A stretch of 64,000 nucleotides of DNA from Metridium senile. Lineage: Eukaryota; Cnidaria; Anthozoa; Actiniaria; Metridiidae. Shown here piece by piece: positions 21,701 to 30,820 of this stretch. The notes beneath the pieces were generated by a model. That model made no database searches. It saw only the letters and a list, made by a program, of their open reading frames with translations, and was not told the origin of the DNA. The translations under genes and the position numbers were made by a program. The stretch covers positions 2,224,501 to 2,288,500 of the forward strand of contig OX459101.1 of the NCBI GenBank assembly GCA_949775045.1. The letters run 5' to 3'. How positions within the stretch are numbered: the first letter of the stretch is position 1; each line of letters begins with the position of its first letter.

Positions 21701-24333
21701 GTAATAGTGTGTAATGTAAAACATATCAAGGTGAAAAGTGCCTTACGGCGTAGTTTAGATTTAATTGCTTTTTAAAAACGTGAAAACAATAGCAAATAAC
21801 TTACAACTTCACTGCTGAGGTAGCCTACCACAATACACACTGTAAAGATGAAATAAAATTAAATAAATCACTTTTTTCATGTCTCATGCAATGTATTTAT
21901 CATGCAGACACAAGTGTCTTAAAGTGCAGACACTATGTCCGTGAAATATCACCAAAGTTATTTGTTGCTAACTATAGTTGTTAGTTAGTAACTATTTGTC
22001 ACTATCACTCAACCAGAACTTGTTAATAGAAATACACTGGAGACACTAAATACGCAAGAGACTTGGACCATGGAAATGACTTTAATGATTTGAAAATACG
22101 TTTTATTAATGTTAATATCTATTGTTTGTATAATGTTCTGGTTGGTTGATAGTGACAAATAGTTACTAACTAACAACTAGTTAGCAGCAAATAACTTTGT
22201 TGATATTTCACGGACATAGTGTCTGCACTCTACTAAATGGGGACTCAGGGCCTGTTTATATGGAAGCGAGTTGTCCCTGCTAGCCGGGTTAACTCTATTG
22301 TCTTGAATTCCCCGGGAATACAAAACAATAGAGTTATCCCGGCTAGCAGGGACAACTCGCCATCACTGTTATATAAAAAGCCCCTCAGACTGTTACTATA
22401 CTTTAAATATTTTGGCACACAACTCGGCTAAAAAATAACATTGTGTGAAAGTACAAACACTAAAAGTAGCTAAAATAACACTAAAATAGAGTGATTTTCC
22501 ATGAATTGACCATGTTTGTTCTTTCAACCTATTTAAACCAGCTGTAAGGTACCTTTGCCATGTACATGCAGTTTCTTGATGTTAATATCTTTGCACTTCT
22601 CAAAGCCATTCTTGGTGATACTCACAACCTCACCTAGATTAAACAAAACAAATCATTTTTATGAATGCCCTATGAATACCCTATGAAACCCCTATGAATA
22701 ACTTATGAATAACCTATGAATACCCTATGAATACCATATGAATACCCTATGAATACCCTATGAATACCCTATGAAAACCCTATGAAAACCCTATGAAAAT
22801 CCTATGAATACCGATGAAATTCCTACGAAAACCCTATGAAAACCCTATGAATACCCTATGAAAACCTTATGAATAACCTATGAAATACCCTATGAAAATC
22901 CTATGAATACCCATGAAAACCCTATGAATAACCTATGAAAACCCTATGAATACCCTATGACAACCCTACGAAAACCCTATGAAAACCCTACGAAAACCCT
23001 ATGAAAACCCTATGAATACCCTACGAAAACCCTACGAAAACCCTATGAAAACCCTATGAAAACCCTACGAAAACCCTATGAAAACCCTATGAAAACCCTA
23101 TGAATACCCTATGAAAACCTTATGAATAACCTATGAAATACCCTATGAAAATCCTATGAATACCCATGAAAACCCTATGAATAACCTATGAAAACCCTAT
23201 GAATATCCTATGAAAACCCTATGAAAACCCTATGAATACCCTATGAAAACCCTATGAAAATCCTATGAATACCCTATGAAAACCCTATGAAAACCCTACG
23301 AAAACCCTATGAAAACCCTATGAAAACCCTACGAAAACCCTATGAAAACCCTATGAATACCCTATGAAAATCCTATGAATACCCATGAAAACCCCTATGA
23401 ATAACCTATGAATGCCCTATGAATACCCTATGAAACCCCTATGAATAACTTATGAATAACCTATGAATACCCTATGAATACCCTATGAATACCCTATGAA
23501 TACCCTATGAAAACCCTATGAAAACCCTATGAAAATCCTATGAATACCCTATGAAAACCCTATGAAAACCCTACGAAAACCCTATGAAAACCCTATGAAT
23601 ACCCTATGAAAACCCTACGTACGAAAACCCTATGAAAACCCTATGAATACCCTATGAAAACCTTATGAATAACCTATGAAATACCCTATGAAAATCCTAT
23701 GAATACCCATGAAAACCCTATGAAAACCCTATGAATACCCTATGAAAACCCTACGAAAACCCTATGAAAACCCTATGAAAACCTTATGAATAACCTATGA
23801 AAACCCTATGAAAATCCTATGAATACCCATGAAAACCCTATGAATAACCTATGAAAACCCTATGAAAACCCTATGAATATCCTATGAAAACCCTATGAAA
23901 ACCCTATGAATACCCTATGAAAACCCTACGAAAACCCTATGAAAACCCTATGAATACCCTATGAAAACCTTATGAATAACCTATGAAATACCCTATGAAA
24001 ATCCTATGAATACCCATGAAAACCCTATGAATAACCTATGAAAACCCTATGAAAACCCTATGAATATCCTATGAAAACCTATTTTCACCTATTTTCAGAC
24101 GTTCTGTCAAAAACATTTTTCGTTTTCTTCTCTGACCTTATAAAAACAATTTTTTTACGTAGAATTATCGATAACTAACAATTTTCGATAACTATTGGAT
24201 TTTTGTAATTTTTTTGCGTTTGGTATAATTCTTAATTTCAAGTTCAACTTAAGTTACCTCCGTCATCCTCCTCCACAGCACTGCATTGTGTAACAACAGA
24301 TATTACGAACACCAAGATCAAAACCTCTCTCAT
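15746..24333 (-). CDS. Secreted protein with two DUF4773-like cysteine-rich domains, 9 exons
   Basis: Exons are 24333-24258, 22633-22553, 21839-21805, 21134-21077, 20126-19807, 19411-19291, 18398-18364, 17826-17769 and 15996-15746. All junctions are GT-AG and phase-consistent, giving 344 residues. Residues 1-19 are a signal peptide. Domain 1 (about 27-140) has Cys 39, 54, 91, 103, 119 and 137. Domain 2 (about 208-320) has CSCGNPRKCMCC (210-221), C232, C270, C283, C299 and C317. Exons 3 and 7 are both 35 nt, exons 4 and 8 both 58 nt, and each domain's C-terminal exon begins in phase 1. The neighbouring genes at 25029 and 30821 have exactly the same exon lengths. Domain 2 aligns well with them (ICLQF.K, IKTSH...LGC against VCLGLRK, YKTSH...IGC). 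The pattern resembles Pfam DUF4773 from memory. The molecular function is unknown; an extracellular, disulfide-bonded role is inferred. Domain 1 lacks the CxC...CxCC knuckle. Head-to-head with the gene at 25029. Confidence 0.85.
16322..17760. repeat. Perfect (ATTCT)n pentanucleotide array, about 288 units
   Basis: 1,439 bases of ATTCT show no interruption that I can find. The array fills most of intron 8 of the two-domain gene and ends 2 bases from the 6-base donor GTGAGA (17768-17763). The transcribed sense is (AGAAT)n. The unit is the same as in human ATXN10 (SCA10). The long frame of FYSIL repeats across it is an artefact. Confidence 0.97.
18457..18743. mobile_element. Fold-back element carrying a second nested palindrome
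   Basis: Outer ends TTGCAACCATTCCCAGGAG and the inverse at 18724-18743 match the element at 61003-61156. Inside, two 48-bp arms at about 18503-18550 and 18576-18623 (GACCACGAATAATAGTTCC) form a separate near-perfect hairpin absent from the other copy, so it is nested. Lies in intron 6 of the two-domain gene. Confidence 0.8.
18886..19039. mobile_element. Mutator-like MITE (TAGCCTGCG ends) in intron 6
   Basis: Ends TAGCCTGCGTATAGCGGCTCT and AGAGCCGTTACGCAGGCTA are flanked by an 8-bp direct repeat CAGTGAAA (18878-18885 and 19040-19047). The interior is purine-rich, then pyrimidine-rich. Related to 38288-38353. Confidence 0.8.
19523..19759. mobile_element. Fold-back element with GGGGTTTCATTTATTAGTGT ends
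   Basis: Runs of G and an end like GGCTTTCATTTATTAGTATA are shared, in opposite orientation, with 57958-58215. It contains G-runs of 9 to 12 that could form quadruplexes. It lies in intron 5 of the two-domain gene, between the two domains. Confidence 0.7.
20645..20795 (+). mobile_element. MITE with internal GAAGCAGT hairpin, copy 2
   Basis: The most complete copy of the family at 11205, 29742 and 35235. It contains the ACTGCTTC...GAAGCAGT stem and lies in intron 4 of the two-domain gene. Confidence 0.7.
21170..21290. repeat. Short 31-bp repeat in intron 3, source of the 7375-8095 array
   Basis: About three units of the 31-bp repeat (ACGTACCATGGTTGATAGT in this orientation) lie just upstream of exon 4 of the two-domain gene. 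The same unit and flanks reappear, inverted and amplified, at 7375-8095. Confidence 0.85.
21923..22229. mobile_element. Fold-back MITE, AGTGCAGACACTATGTCC ends
   Basis: Terminal inverted repeats of about 110 bp (AGTGCAGACACTATGTCCGT .. inverted at 22212-22229) with ACTATTTGTCACTATCA arms. It lies in intron 2 of the two-domain gene and has a diverged copy at 6491-6703. Confidence 0.85.
22248..22384. mobile_element. Hairpin MITE
   Basis: Arms GCGAGTTGTCCCTGCTAGCC and GGCTAGCAGGGACAACTCGC are perfectly inverted around a short centre with CCCGGG. The whole 137 bp folds on itself. Lies in intron 2 of the two-domain gene. Confidence 0.85.
22655..24075. repeat. CCCTATGAAA/CCCTATGAATA satellite, 1.4 kb
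   Basis: About 130 units of 10-11 bp (CCCTATGAAAA, CCCTATGAATA, variants CCCTACGAAAA and CCTTATGAATAA) show longer-range repeats of about 80-120 bp. It fills most of intron 1 of the two-domain gene. Confidence 0.95.
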
Positions 24334-25028
24334 TTTGATATTATTCTTCGGAGATTAAACAAACAAACAAATTTCGTCTTGAAAGCTTTCTCGAGAGGTT
24401 GACAAGTTGTTTTATAGTCACGTTTCTATTAGATATTGAAATTCAAAACCCAGCGCAAGCCTTGTACTTTCATATTGCTCTTTTCAATTGCATAAATTAA
24501 TAATCTCGTGATTCGCTTTGTGCTCTCCGAAACCACGAAGGTGTGGCTCGGAGTTAACCGTTTTTCCTCCCTTCGGAAAAATCAACATGTGAGCAGAGTT
24601 GCAAGTTGTAAGTGTAGTGGTAGTGAGTGTGAGTGATCCCCGACGGGGAGTGATAATCGTGAAATATATGATGGTTTGGTGACGAATAAGACATAATTTG
24701 CAGGTATTTTTACATCTGTAAATCTGCAGAAAACTGAAACAAAATACTTTCACAGTCTCTAAGCTTTCAGAACAAACATTTACCTTAACAAAAAAACAAC
24801 TATTGAAAGAAACACTTTCCAACCTCGGTTAAAAGAAAGCACAACCGTGCAACGATCACATGAAGAAACAGAAATTCTTTGGAATTGAAAAAAAATGAAA
24901 GGCGTTAACAGTCGCTGTAAAGGTTTCGAAACTATACTTAAAGACTTTATATGCGTCTGTAACGGTCTGTGTTTCTTCATCGATCATAGAAAAGCTACAT
25001 ATAGTTTACGAGTATACATCAGGTTAAT
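24334..25028. promoter_or_regulatory. Divergent promoter spacer of the DUF4773-like pair
   Basis: The 695 bp between two head-to-head start codons (24333 minus, 25029 plus) must hold both promoters or alternative UTR exons. On the minus strand a TATA box (CTATAAAAC, TATAAAA at 24415-24409) lies 76 bases before the start codon. The plus-strand side has only weak AT-rich candidates. From 24682 on, the sequence is repeated before the second copy gene, so that part of the promoter was duplicated with it. Confidence 0.5.
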
Positions 25029-28000
25029 ATGCCGATTCGTTTGGTTGTTGTTCTTGTCAGTTTGAGTCTTGTATCGACACTTCAAGCTTTCACATGTAAG
25101 TATTGCAGTTGTCAATACTATCTTTGAGCCAGCAAGATGGGGGAGGATTTTAGGAAAAATACGGCACAAAAAATAGTAACAAACGAGGAACAAAACTGAA
25201 AGACAACCAAGCAACCGGCCAGCAAACGAACGAACAAGCCAACGAACGAACAAATGAACAAGCCAACGAACAAGGAAACAAGCAAACATCAAACGAACGA
25301 ACGAACAAACAAACAAACAAACAAACAAACAAACAAACAAACAAACAAACAAACAAACAAACAAACAAACAAACAAACCAACCAACAAACGAACGAACAA
25401 ATGAACAAGCAAACTAACAAGCAATCACAAACAAACAGACGAACAAATTAACAAACAAATAAACTAACTAACTTACTGAAAAGCAAATAGAAACAAACAC
25501 ACAAACGCATGCAAACAGACAAACTTACAAACCAAGCAACCGAGCAGTAAATATATTGATATATTGGCTTTCCATAATATCTATTTCAGTGCTAGAGTCG
25601 TGTATGACATTTAACTTACACCTAAACAAGCTATTCTCTTTCATTGCAGACAAAAATAAGGACGTTTATTTCAGCACTGATGTGCACGACGTAGCTAGCG
25701 ACAATACGACATGGTTCGACAAGTCGATCGGTGTGTCGAAGGGAAAGTGTGGCTGTCAAAAGAAGATGGGACGGTTGAACGATGGATGTCAGTGTTGTAT
25801 CAAGGTTTACATCAAAACATTGCCGGACATGGAAGGTAAAAACGTAAATATGTACGCAACGCTACGTAATGTACGCACATGTATGGAACAAACGCAACGC
25901 AACGCTACGTAATGACAAGCAATACACTTAAAAGACAAAGTGCCGAAATACTATGTATCCATTATACAAGCGCAACACAACGCAACGTAATGTTAAGCAA
26001 TGCACTTAAAAGACAAAGTGCCGAAATACTACGTATAATGGAACAAGCGCAACGCAACGCTGCACAATGACAAGCAATACACTTAAAAGACACAGTGCCG
26101 AAATGCTACGTATAATGGAACAAGCGCAACGCAACGCTGCACAATGACAAGCAATACACTTATAAGACACAGTGCCGAAATGCTACGTATAATGGAACAA
26201 GCGCAAAGCAACGCTGCACAATGACAAGCAATACACTTATAAGACACAGTGCCGAAATGCTACGTATAATGGAACAAGCGCAACGCAACGCTACGTAATG
26301 TTAAGCAATGCACTTAAAAGACACAGTGCCGAAATGCTACGTATAATGGAACAAGCGCAACGCAACGCTGCACAATGACAAGCAATACACTTATAAGACA
26401 CAGTGCCGAAATGCTACGTATAATGGAACAAGCGCAACGCAACGCTACGTAATGTTAAGCAATGCACTTAAAAGACACAGTGCCGAAATGCTACGTATAA
26501 TGGAACAAACGCAACGCAACGCTACGTAATGTTAAGCAATGCACTTAAAAGACACAGTGCCGAAATACTACGTATAATGGAACAAACGCAACGCAACGCT
26601 GCGTAACCAAACGCAAAGTAAAAATAGCAAGTCTCGTGATGAAAAGTACTTTACAAAACGTACCACACCACTACGTACTGGAACGTATGAAGTGCGATAC
26701 GTTACGCAATTCAAAAAAGTAACGTCGTTGAATCATAGTTAATGGAGGGGACTATGTTTGAATGTTGGTTACTGCATTTTATCTTAACGCAATGTAGTGC
26801 GTAACCATATGTAACGCAATGCAATTCTACTTAAGAGATAGACCTTTCTCATAAAGCAGCTATAAAACAAATCATATGCAAATGCCTGACAAGCCTCACT
26901 TTGACGAATTAAAACAAAAGAACCATAAAATACAGTCATTGTTTTCAATGAGTCAGAGCGAGGCTTGTCAGGCATTTGTACATGATTAGCTGATGCATGA
27001 GAAATATCTATATATGTTAAAATTAGAAATAACTAACCTTATATAATATTTCGTCTTCAGCTTGTGCACAATTTCAGTACGACTCATCTGCAAAGGTAAA
27101 AAAAGAAACACTCAAAATGGACGAGTTACAATGAAATAATTTTCTTTTGTATTTGAATCAAAAGTATATATATTTAATAGTCACTTACTTGGTTTTCAGG
27201 CTCTCGACTTCACTGTCACTATCAACCGTGAGGAAGTGGTACAGAAACGAATCTCAGGTGAATAATCGCACAGCGAGCGTTAATCACCCGCGGGGGGGGG
27301 GGGGGGGGGGGTAGGGTTCTCCCTTTATCCAAGTGGTAGGGGTGATCGGCGTACCTTTTAGGGTTAAAATATTTCCAGTACGTACCTTTTAGGGTCCATT
27401 TAGAGATTTGGCTCAAAAATCAGTTGTAAGGGTCGTTTTTACGCTGCTACTCTTTTAAAAATCTCCGCCGATCACCCCTACCACTTGGACAAAGGGAGTA
27501 CCCCCCCCCCCCCCCCCCACGGGGTTAACCATTTATAGTCCAATTCACATTACCATGATTCCCTGCAGTCGTGTTGCGTAGTTTCAAATTATAAATCTGT
27601 TGTTCAAATGGGTAGCTTTCTTTACAACCGTTTCTATTGCAGTGACAACAGACACCAAGTTCTGTCATGATAATCACTTTTAACCAGCTGTTCAAAGGAT
27701 AAACTTTCTTTACAACCGTTTCTATTGCAGTGACAACAGACACCAAGTTCTGTCATGATAATTATACTTTAAACCAGCTGTTCAAAGGATAAACTTTCTT
27801 TACAACCGTTTCTATTGCAGTGACAACAGACACCAATTTCTGTCATGATAATCATACTTTTAACCAGCTGTTCAAAGGATAAACTTTCTTTACAATCGTT
27901 TCTATTGCAGTGACAACAGACACCAAGTTTTGTCATGATTATTCTGTAAAGGGCGACGAGGCAACAGTGTGTCTTGGTCTAAGAAAGATATCTTTAGATG

Positions 28001-28116
28001 AAGGGAATGCCGGCGCTTGTATGTTTATGCAGATTGAGTACAAGACCAGTCACTGGGACAAGCACATTGGATGTATTTACAAGAAAAAGGGCTCACCTGT
28101 TTATAACTTTAAATAA
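25029..28116 (+). CDS. Secreted DUF4773-like cysteine-rich protein, copy A, 5 exons
   Basis: Exons 25029-25095, 25650-25835, 27061-27095, 27200-27257 and 27911-28116 (67, 186, 35, 58 and 206 nt) give 183 residues. Residues 1-20 are a signal peptide (MPIRLVVVLVSLSLVSTLQA). Ten Cys follow: C56-G-C58, C69-x-C71-C72, C86, C123, C136, C152 and C170, an even number that suits five disulfides. The CxC...CxCC knuckle followed by a C-poor strand region (FTVTINREEVVQ) and the IEYKTSH...IGC end resemble Pfam DUF4773 from memory. Function unknown. N41 (NTT) could be glycosylated. Exon 5 was started at the last of four tandem acceptors because only that one leads into the full frame. An AATAAA overlaps the stop codon (28112-28117) and another lies at 28363-28368. 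Differs from copy B at three residues or so. Confidence 0.88.
25200..25540. repeat. (AAAC)n microsatellite in intron 1, copy A
   Basis: A CAAA/CGAA tetranucleotide run, pure at about 25305-25377. The equivalent at 31010-31350 in copy B is more interrupted. Reading frames of NKQT or FVCL repeats across it are artefacts. Confidence 0.9.
25890..26610. repeat. 78-bp tandem repeat in intron 2, copy A
   Basis: A unit of about 78 bp (GCAACGCAACGCTACGTAATG ... GACACAGTGCCGAAATGCTA) is present about nine times. The homologous array in copy B (31700-32045) has about four to five units, so it has changed length since the duplication. Confidence 0.92.
26880..26977. mobile_element. Hairpin MITE, AAATGCCTGACAAGCCTC ends (copy A)
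   Basis: Inverted ends AAATGCCTGACAAGCCTC and GAGGCTTGTCAGGCATTT enclose 60 bp in intron 2. The duplicate lies at 32317-32414. Confidence 0.8.
27285..27530. mobile_element. Fold-back element with G20 and C20 arms (copy A)
   Basis: A run of 20 G (27292-27311) and a run of about 20 C (from about 27500) flank inverted arms (CCAAGTGGTAGGGGTGATCGGC / GCCGATCACCCCTACCACTTGG). It lies in intron 4 about 35 bases after exon 4. The duplicate is at 32720-32990. Confidence 0.8.
27600..27910 (+). repeat. Tandem decoy 3' splice sites before exon 5 (copy A)
   Basis: An 88-90 bp unit containing TTTCTATTGCAG plus the first 30 or so bases of exon 5 is repeated, with AG at 27641-27642, 27729-27730, 27819-27820 and 27909-27910. 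The last leads to the full exon. Use of any earlier one would add about 12 residues (VTTDTKFCHDN..) and then a stop. Confidence 0.85.
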
Positions 28117-28581
28117 AGAGACAACCATATTCAAACAACCAACACCACAACAACTACTACAGCAGTAACAACAACCACCACTACAACATTACAACATCTA
28201 TTACAACAGCAGTAACAACAACAACAACACCATAGACAACCATGACCAAATCAACACCAGAAGCAACAACAGCAATGATAACACATCAAAGAACAACCAC
28301 AATAAAACAACCACAAAACAATAACAATAGCAAAACCTTCATTTCGTTTTTAAAGATTTGATAATAAAATGATTGACAAGATTTGAAATTTTATTCAACG
28401 TTTCGACACGACCTGGTGTCATTATCAATAAAATCTTGTTGTCATTAATTTCATTATAAAACCTTAATTATATCAATAATCAACTAGTTGTATTGATTTC
28501 CTGATTGAGAATAATAAAACAGTTTTTATTAATTCATCTGTTCATTTTATCCCTTGTTTTTTTTATACCAAACATCAATCT
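28117..28581. other. 3' region between convergent genes (left block)
   Basis: CAA-rich low-complexity sequence (28117-28340) is the 3' UTR of copy A. It is followed by AATAAA at 28363-28368 and by a segment with TTCAACGTTTCGACACGACC, which looks retroelement-derived. The convergent PDCD2L fragment ends at 28582. In the right block the hexamer has become AATGAA. Confidence 0.5.
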
Positions 28582-29466
28582 TCAAAGTTTCTTTTGGAAA
28601 AGTTCAGCATCAGGGTCAGATTGTAGCATTGCATACTCTTGACGTAATGAGATACCTTCATCATCCCAACAGCTTTGACTACACGAAAACACGAAAACCG
28701 TCCCAAACTCTACTCTTCCTTGCTTTTCCCCATGAGATATGACATCCTTAAATTGTTTTATGTCCTGAAGATCTTCACCAATGTTTTCTGAAATAACAGA
28801 ATCTTGTTTATCATTGCTAGAACTTTCTTTCCATATATGGTCATCTTCATCAATGTTTCTATTTGCTGCAGCATTATCACCACGACAACCATCAACGTTA
28901 TTCACTGTCCCAACCTTGTTACCATTAGTTACTAAGGAATCATTATTTATGTCCTTATATGGAGTTGCTAATTTGTTACTAGGAGACTGAACAGCATTGG
29001 GCGTGAATAATATATCACTTTTTGCTTCCTTATACCGAGCTGTTGACCTGTTGCTAGGAGATGCAATGTCTTTGTCAGCCAATAAGCTTGTACTATTTTT
29101 GTCCTTATAAGGATTGTTCATGCTGTTGCTAGAAGTCTGTTTTACTTTTAGTAACGGTACTAAAGCAGGCATTAGCTGTAGTTCGTATACCCGGTGTGCG
29201 CCACAGTACTGACAGGGAAGGACGGTTGATATGATATCTGATGATGTGACATTTGATGATGATAATGGTCTGCCATTCCACTGATATCTGTGAATACATT
29301 AATGTTGAAATATTAATTGATTTATAGGTGAGTGTAGTGTTTACAAGTGTTGGCATAGTGATGCTAATTTGACATTAGATCATTTGTGAATTAGATCATA
29401 TCCATATGTATTTTGGGCATTATTAGTATAAAAAAATTATCATAAACAACCATTTTCACAATAGAG

Positions 29467-29549
29467 TGGAAAATATTTGGCTTGAGGATATGCTGTACGG
29501 AACGAACGCAGCAAGGTCTGTACAAATGACCAAGAGCCAAATATTTTCC
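29467..29549. mobile_element. Hairpin MITE, GGAAAATATTTGGCT ends (left block)
   Basis: Short inverted ends GGAAAATATTTGGCT and AGCCAAATATTTTCC. Duplicate at 34961-35043 and an independent copy at 47876-47949 in PASK. Confidence 0.8.
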
Positions 29550-29741
29550 TGTCCGGCCCGACCTAACAAGTCTTTAAGCATCATATGACCCTTTTGCAAG
29601 CGGGTCTGTACGCCTTTTTGATTGGGTCGGAAGGCTTTTTACAGCCCACTCAACAAGACATGTACAGCCCCCATCACGTGACTTGTCTGCTTGGTTTTTA
29701 TTAGGACTGAGCAAGAGGGGAAATACAGTTATATAATAATA

Positions 29742-29840
29742 AGATTTATTATGAACACTCAGTGTATTTGAACTCAGAAAAAAAGGTTCAGAAAATAATA
29801 ACATGAAAAAAGTCAAGTGTTCACAGTTTTAAATAATCTC
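29742..29840 (+). mobile_element. Stem-less MITE of the 20645 family (left block)
   Basis: Matches both outer parts of the 20645-20795 element but lacks its GAAGCAGT stem. Duplicate at 35235-35340. Lies in the PDCD2L intron. Confidence 0.65.
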
Positions 29841-30140
29841 ACTGTAAATATCATTACTCTACCTTATACACTGCTGAGGACACGACTGTAAGTATTTCAG
29901 GAACTTATGGAACCCTTGATCACCATGAGCAACACTTGTCTTCTCGTAATCCTCATTTCCCTGTCCTTTAGTATTTGTACTAGTTGATGTAATAATCTCT
30001 TTAAGATCTATGCCTTCTTGTTGTTGGTACTGATGTAACAGAGTTTTTTCATGAGCTGTCAAGACTGTTTTTCCTGCTTGTTTGTGGCTAGTTACATCTT
30101 CAAAGACATATTGACATAGTATGGTGTAAAACAGGGGGTG

Positions 30141-30476
30141 AAAAAAACCCTTCAAAAACAAATTAAAAAAGCATTTCCTTTCACAGACATAATTAAATTT
30201 TAACTATATGTCAGATATTTGATAATTTTTTTTTTCGTATTTGTATACCTAATATATAGTTTATTCATTATAACTTCATTGTAACTATTAATTTTAGATT
30301 ATAATTCCCATTGTTTCTGTGACCTGTAAATATTACTGTTTTGTATTTAGAGTAAGGGTGTTTGATACTAGTGTTAACCCTAAGGGTTGTTTATCAAACA
30401 CCTTCCACCTTCCTATATTATCTTTATTTCTTGTTTGTAAATTTATTGTGTGGAAAAATAAAACCATGAACCAACC
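30141..30476. other. Junction filler between duplication blocks
   Basis: 336 bp not present at the ends of the other block. It is AT-rich and ends with TGTGGAAAAATAAAACCATGAAC, which resembles a LINE or UTR tail. The blocks were therefore not joined directly; an insertion at the junction or a larger lost intermediate is possible. Confidence 0.5.
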
Positions 30477-30820
30477 ACGAATAAGACATAATTTTCAGAT
30501 ATTTTTACATCTGTAAATCTGCAGAAAACTGAAACAAAATACTTTCACAGTCTCTAAGCTTTCAGAACAAACATTTACCTTAACAAAAAAACAACTATTG
30601 AAAGAAACACTTTCCAACCTCGGTTAAAAGAAAGCACAACCGTGCAACAATCACATGAAGAAACAGAAATTCTTTGGAATTGAAAAAAAATGAAAGGCGT
30701 TAACAGTCGCTGTAAAGGTTTCGAAACTATACGTAAAGACTTTATATGCGTCTGTAACGGTCTGTGTTTCTTCATCGATCATAGAAAAGCTACATATAGT
30801 TTACGAGTATACATGTTAAT

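Larger units (their letters stand above)
24682..30140 (+). repeat. Segmental duplication, left block
   Basis: This block and 30477-35626 are tandem copies that begin at ACGAATAAGACATAAT and end at ACAGGGGGTG. Each carries one DUF4773-like gene and the 3' part of PDCD2L. The length difference (5,459 against 5,150 bp) comes mainly from repeat copy number. Identity is high in both exons and introns. Confidence 0.92.
28582..30140 (-). pseudogene. PDCD2L 3' fragment, truncated by the segmental duplication
   Basis: Two exon pieces match the intact gene at 34076-38223: the last exon (29287-28582, 706 nt, open) and the 3' part of exon 5 (about 30140-29863, donor intact). Exons 1-4 and the start of exon 5 are absent because the duplication block ends at 30140. 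Exon 5 also has a 2-bp insertion near 30108 (ACATATTGACA against ACATTGACA) that shifts the frame. The remaining reading frame encodes only the C-terminal half. A functional product is unlikely, though the last exon is still open, which suggests a recent event. Confidence 0.88.

Noticed and set aside
22655..24075. Interstitial telomere
   Set aside because: Units are 10-11 bp with ATGAAA or ATGAATA between CCCT blocks, not the TTAGGG/CCCTAA hexamer.
24984..25451. FVCLFVCL and NKQTNKQT frames
   Set aside because: Products of the (AAAC)n microsatellite in intron 1 of copy A. The true coding exon here is the short signal-peptide exon at 25029-25095.
25890..26610. Regular 78-bp repeats resembling a repeat-spacer array
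   Set aside because: The whole 78 bp is repeated, so there are no variable spacers. It is an intronic tandem repeat.
28582..29172. A second functional PDCD2L gene
   Set aside because: Exons 1-4 and half of exon 5 are missing and exon 5 has a 2-bp insertion. Only the last exon is intact.
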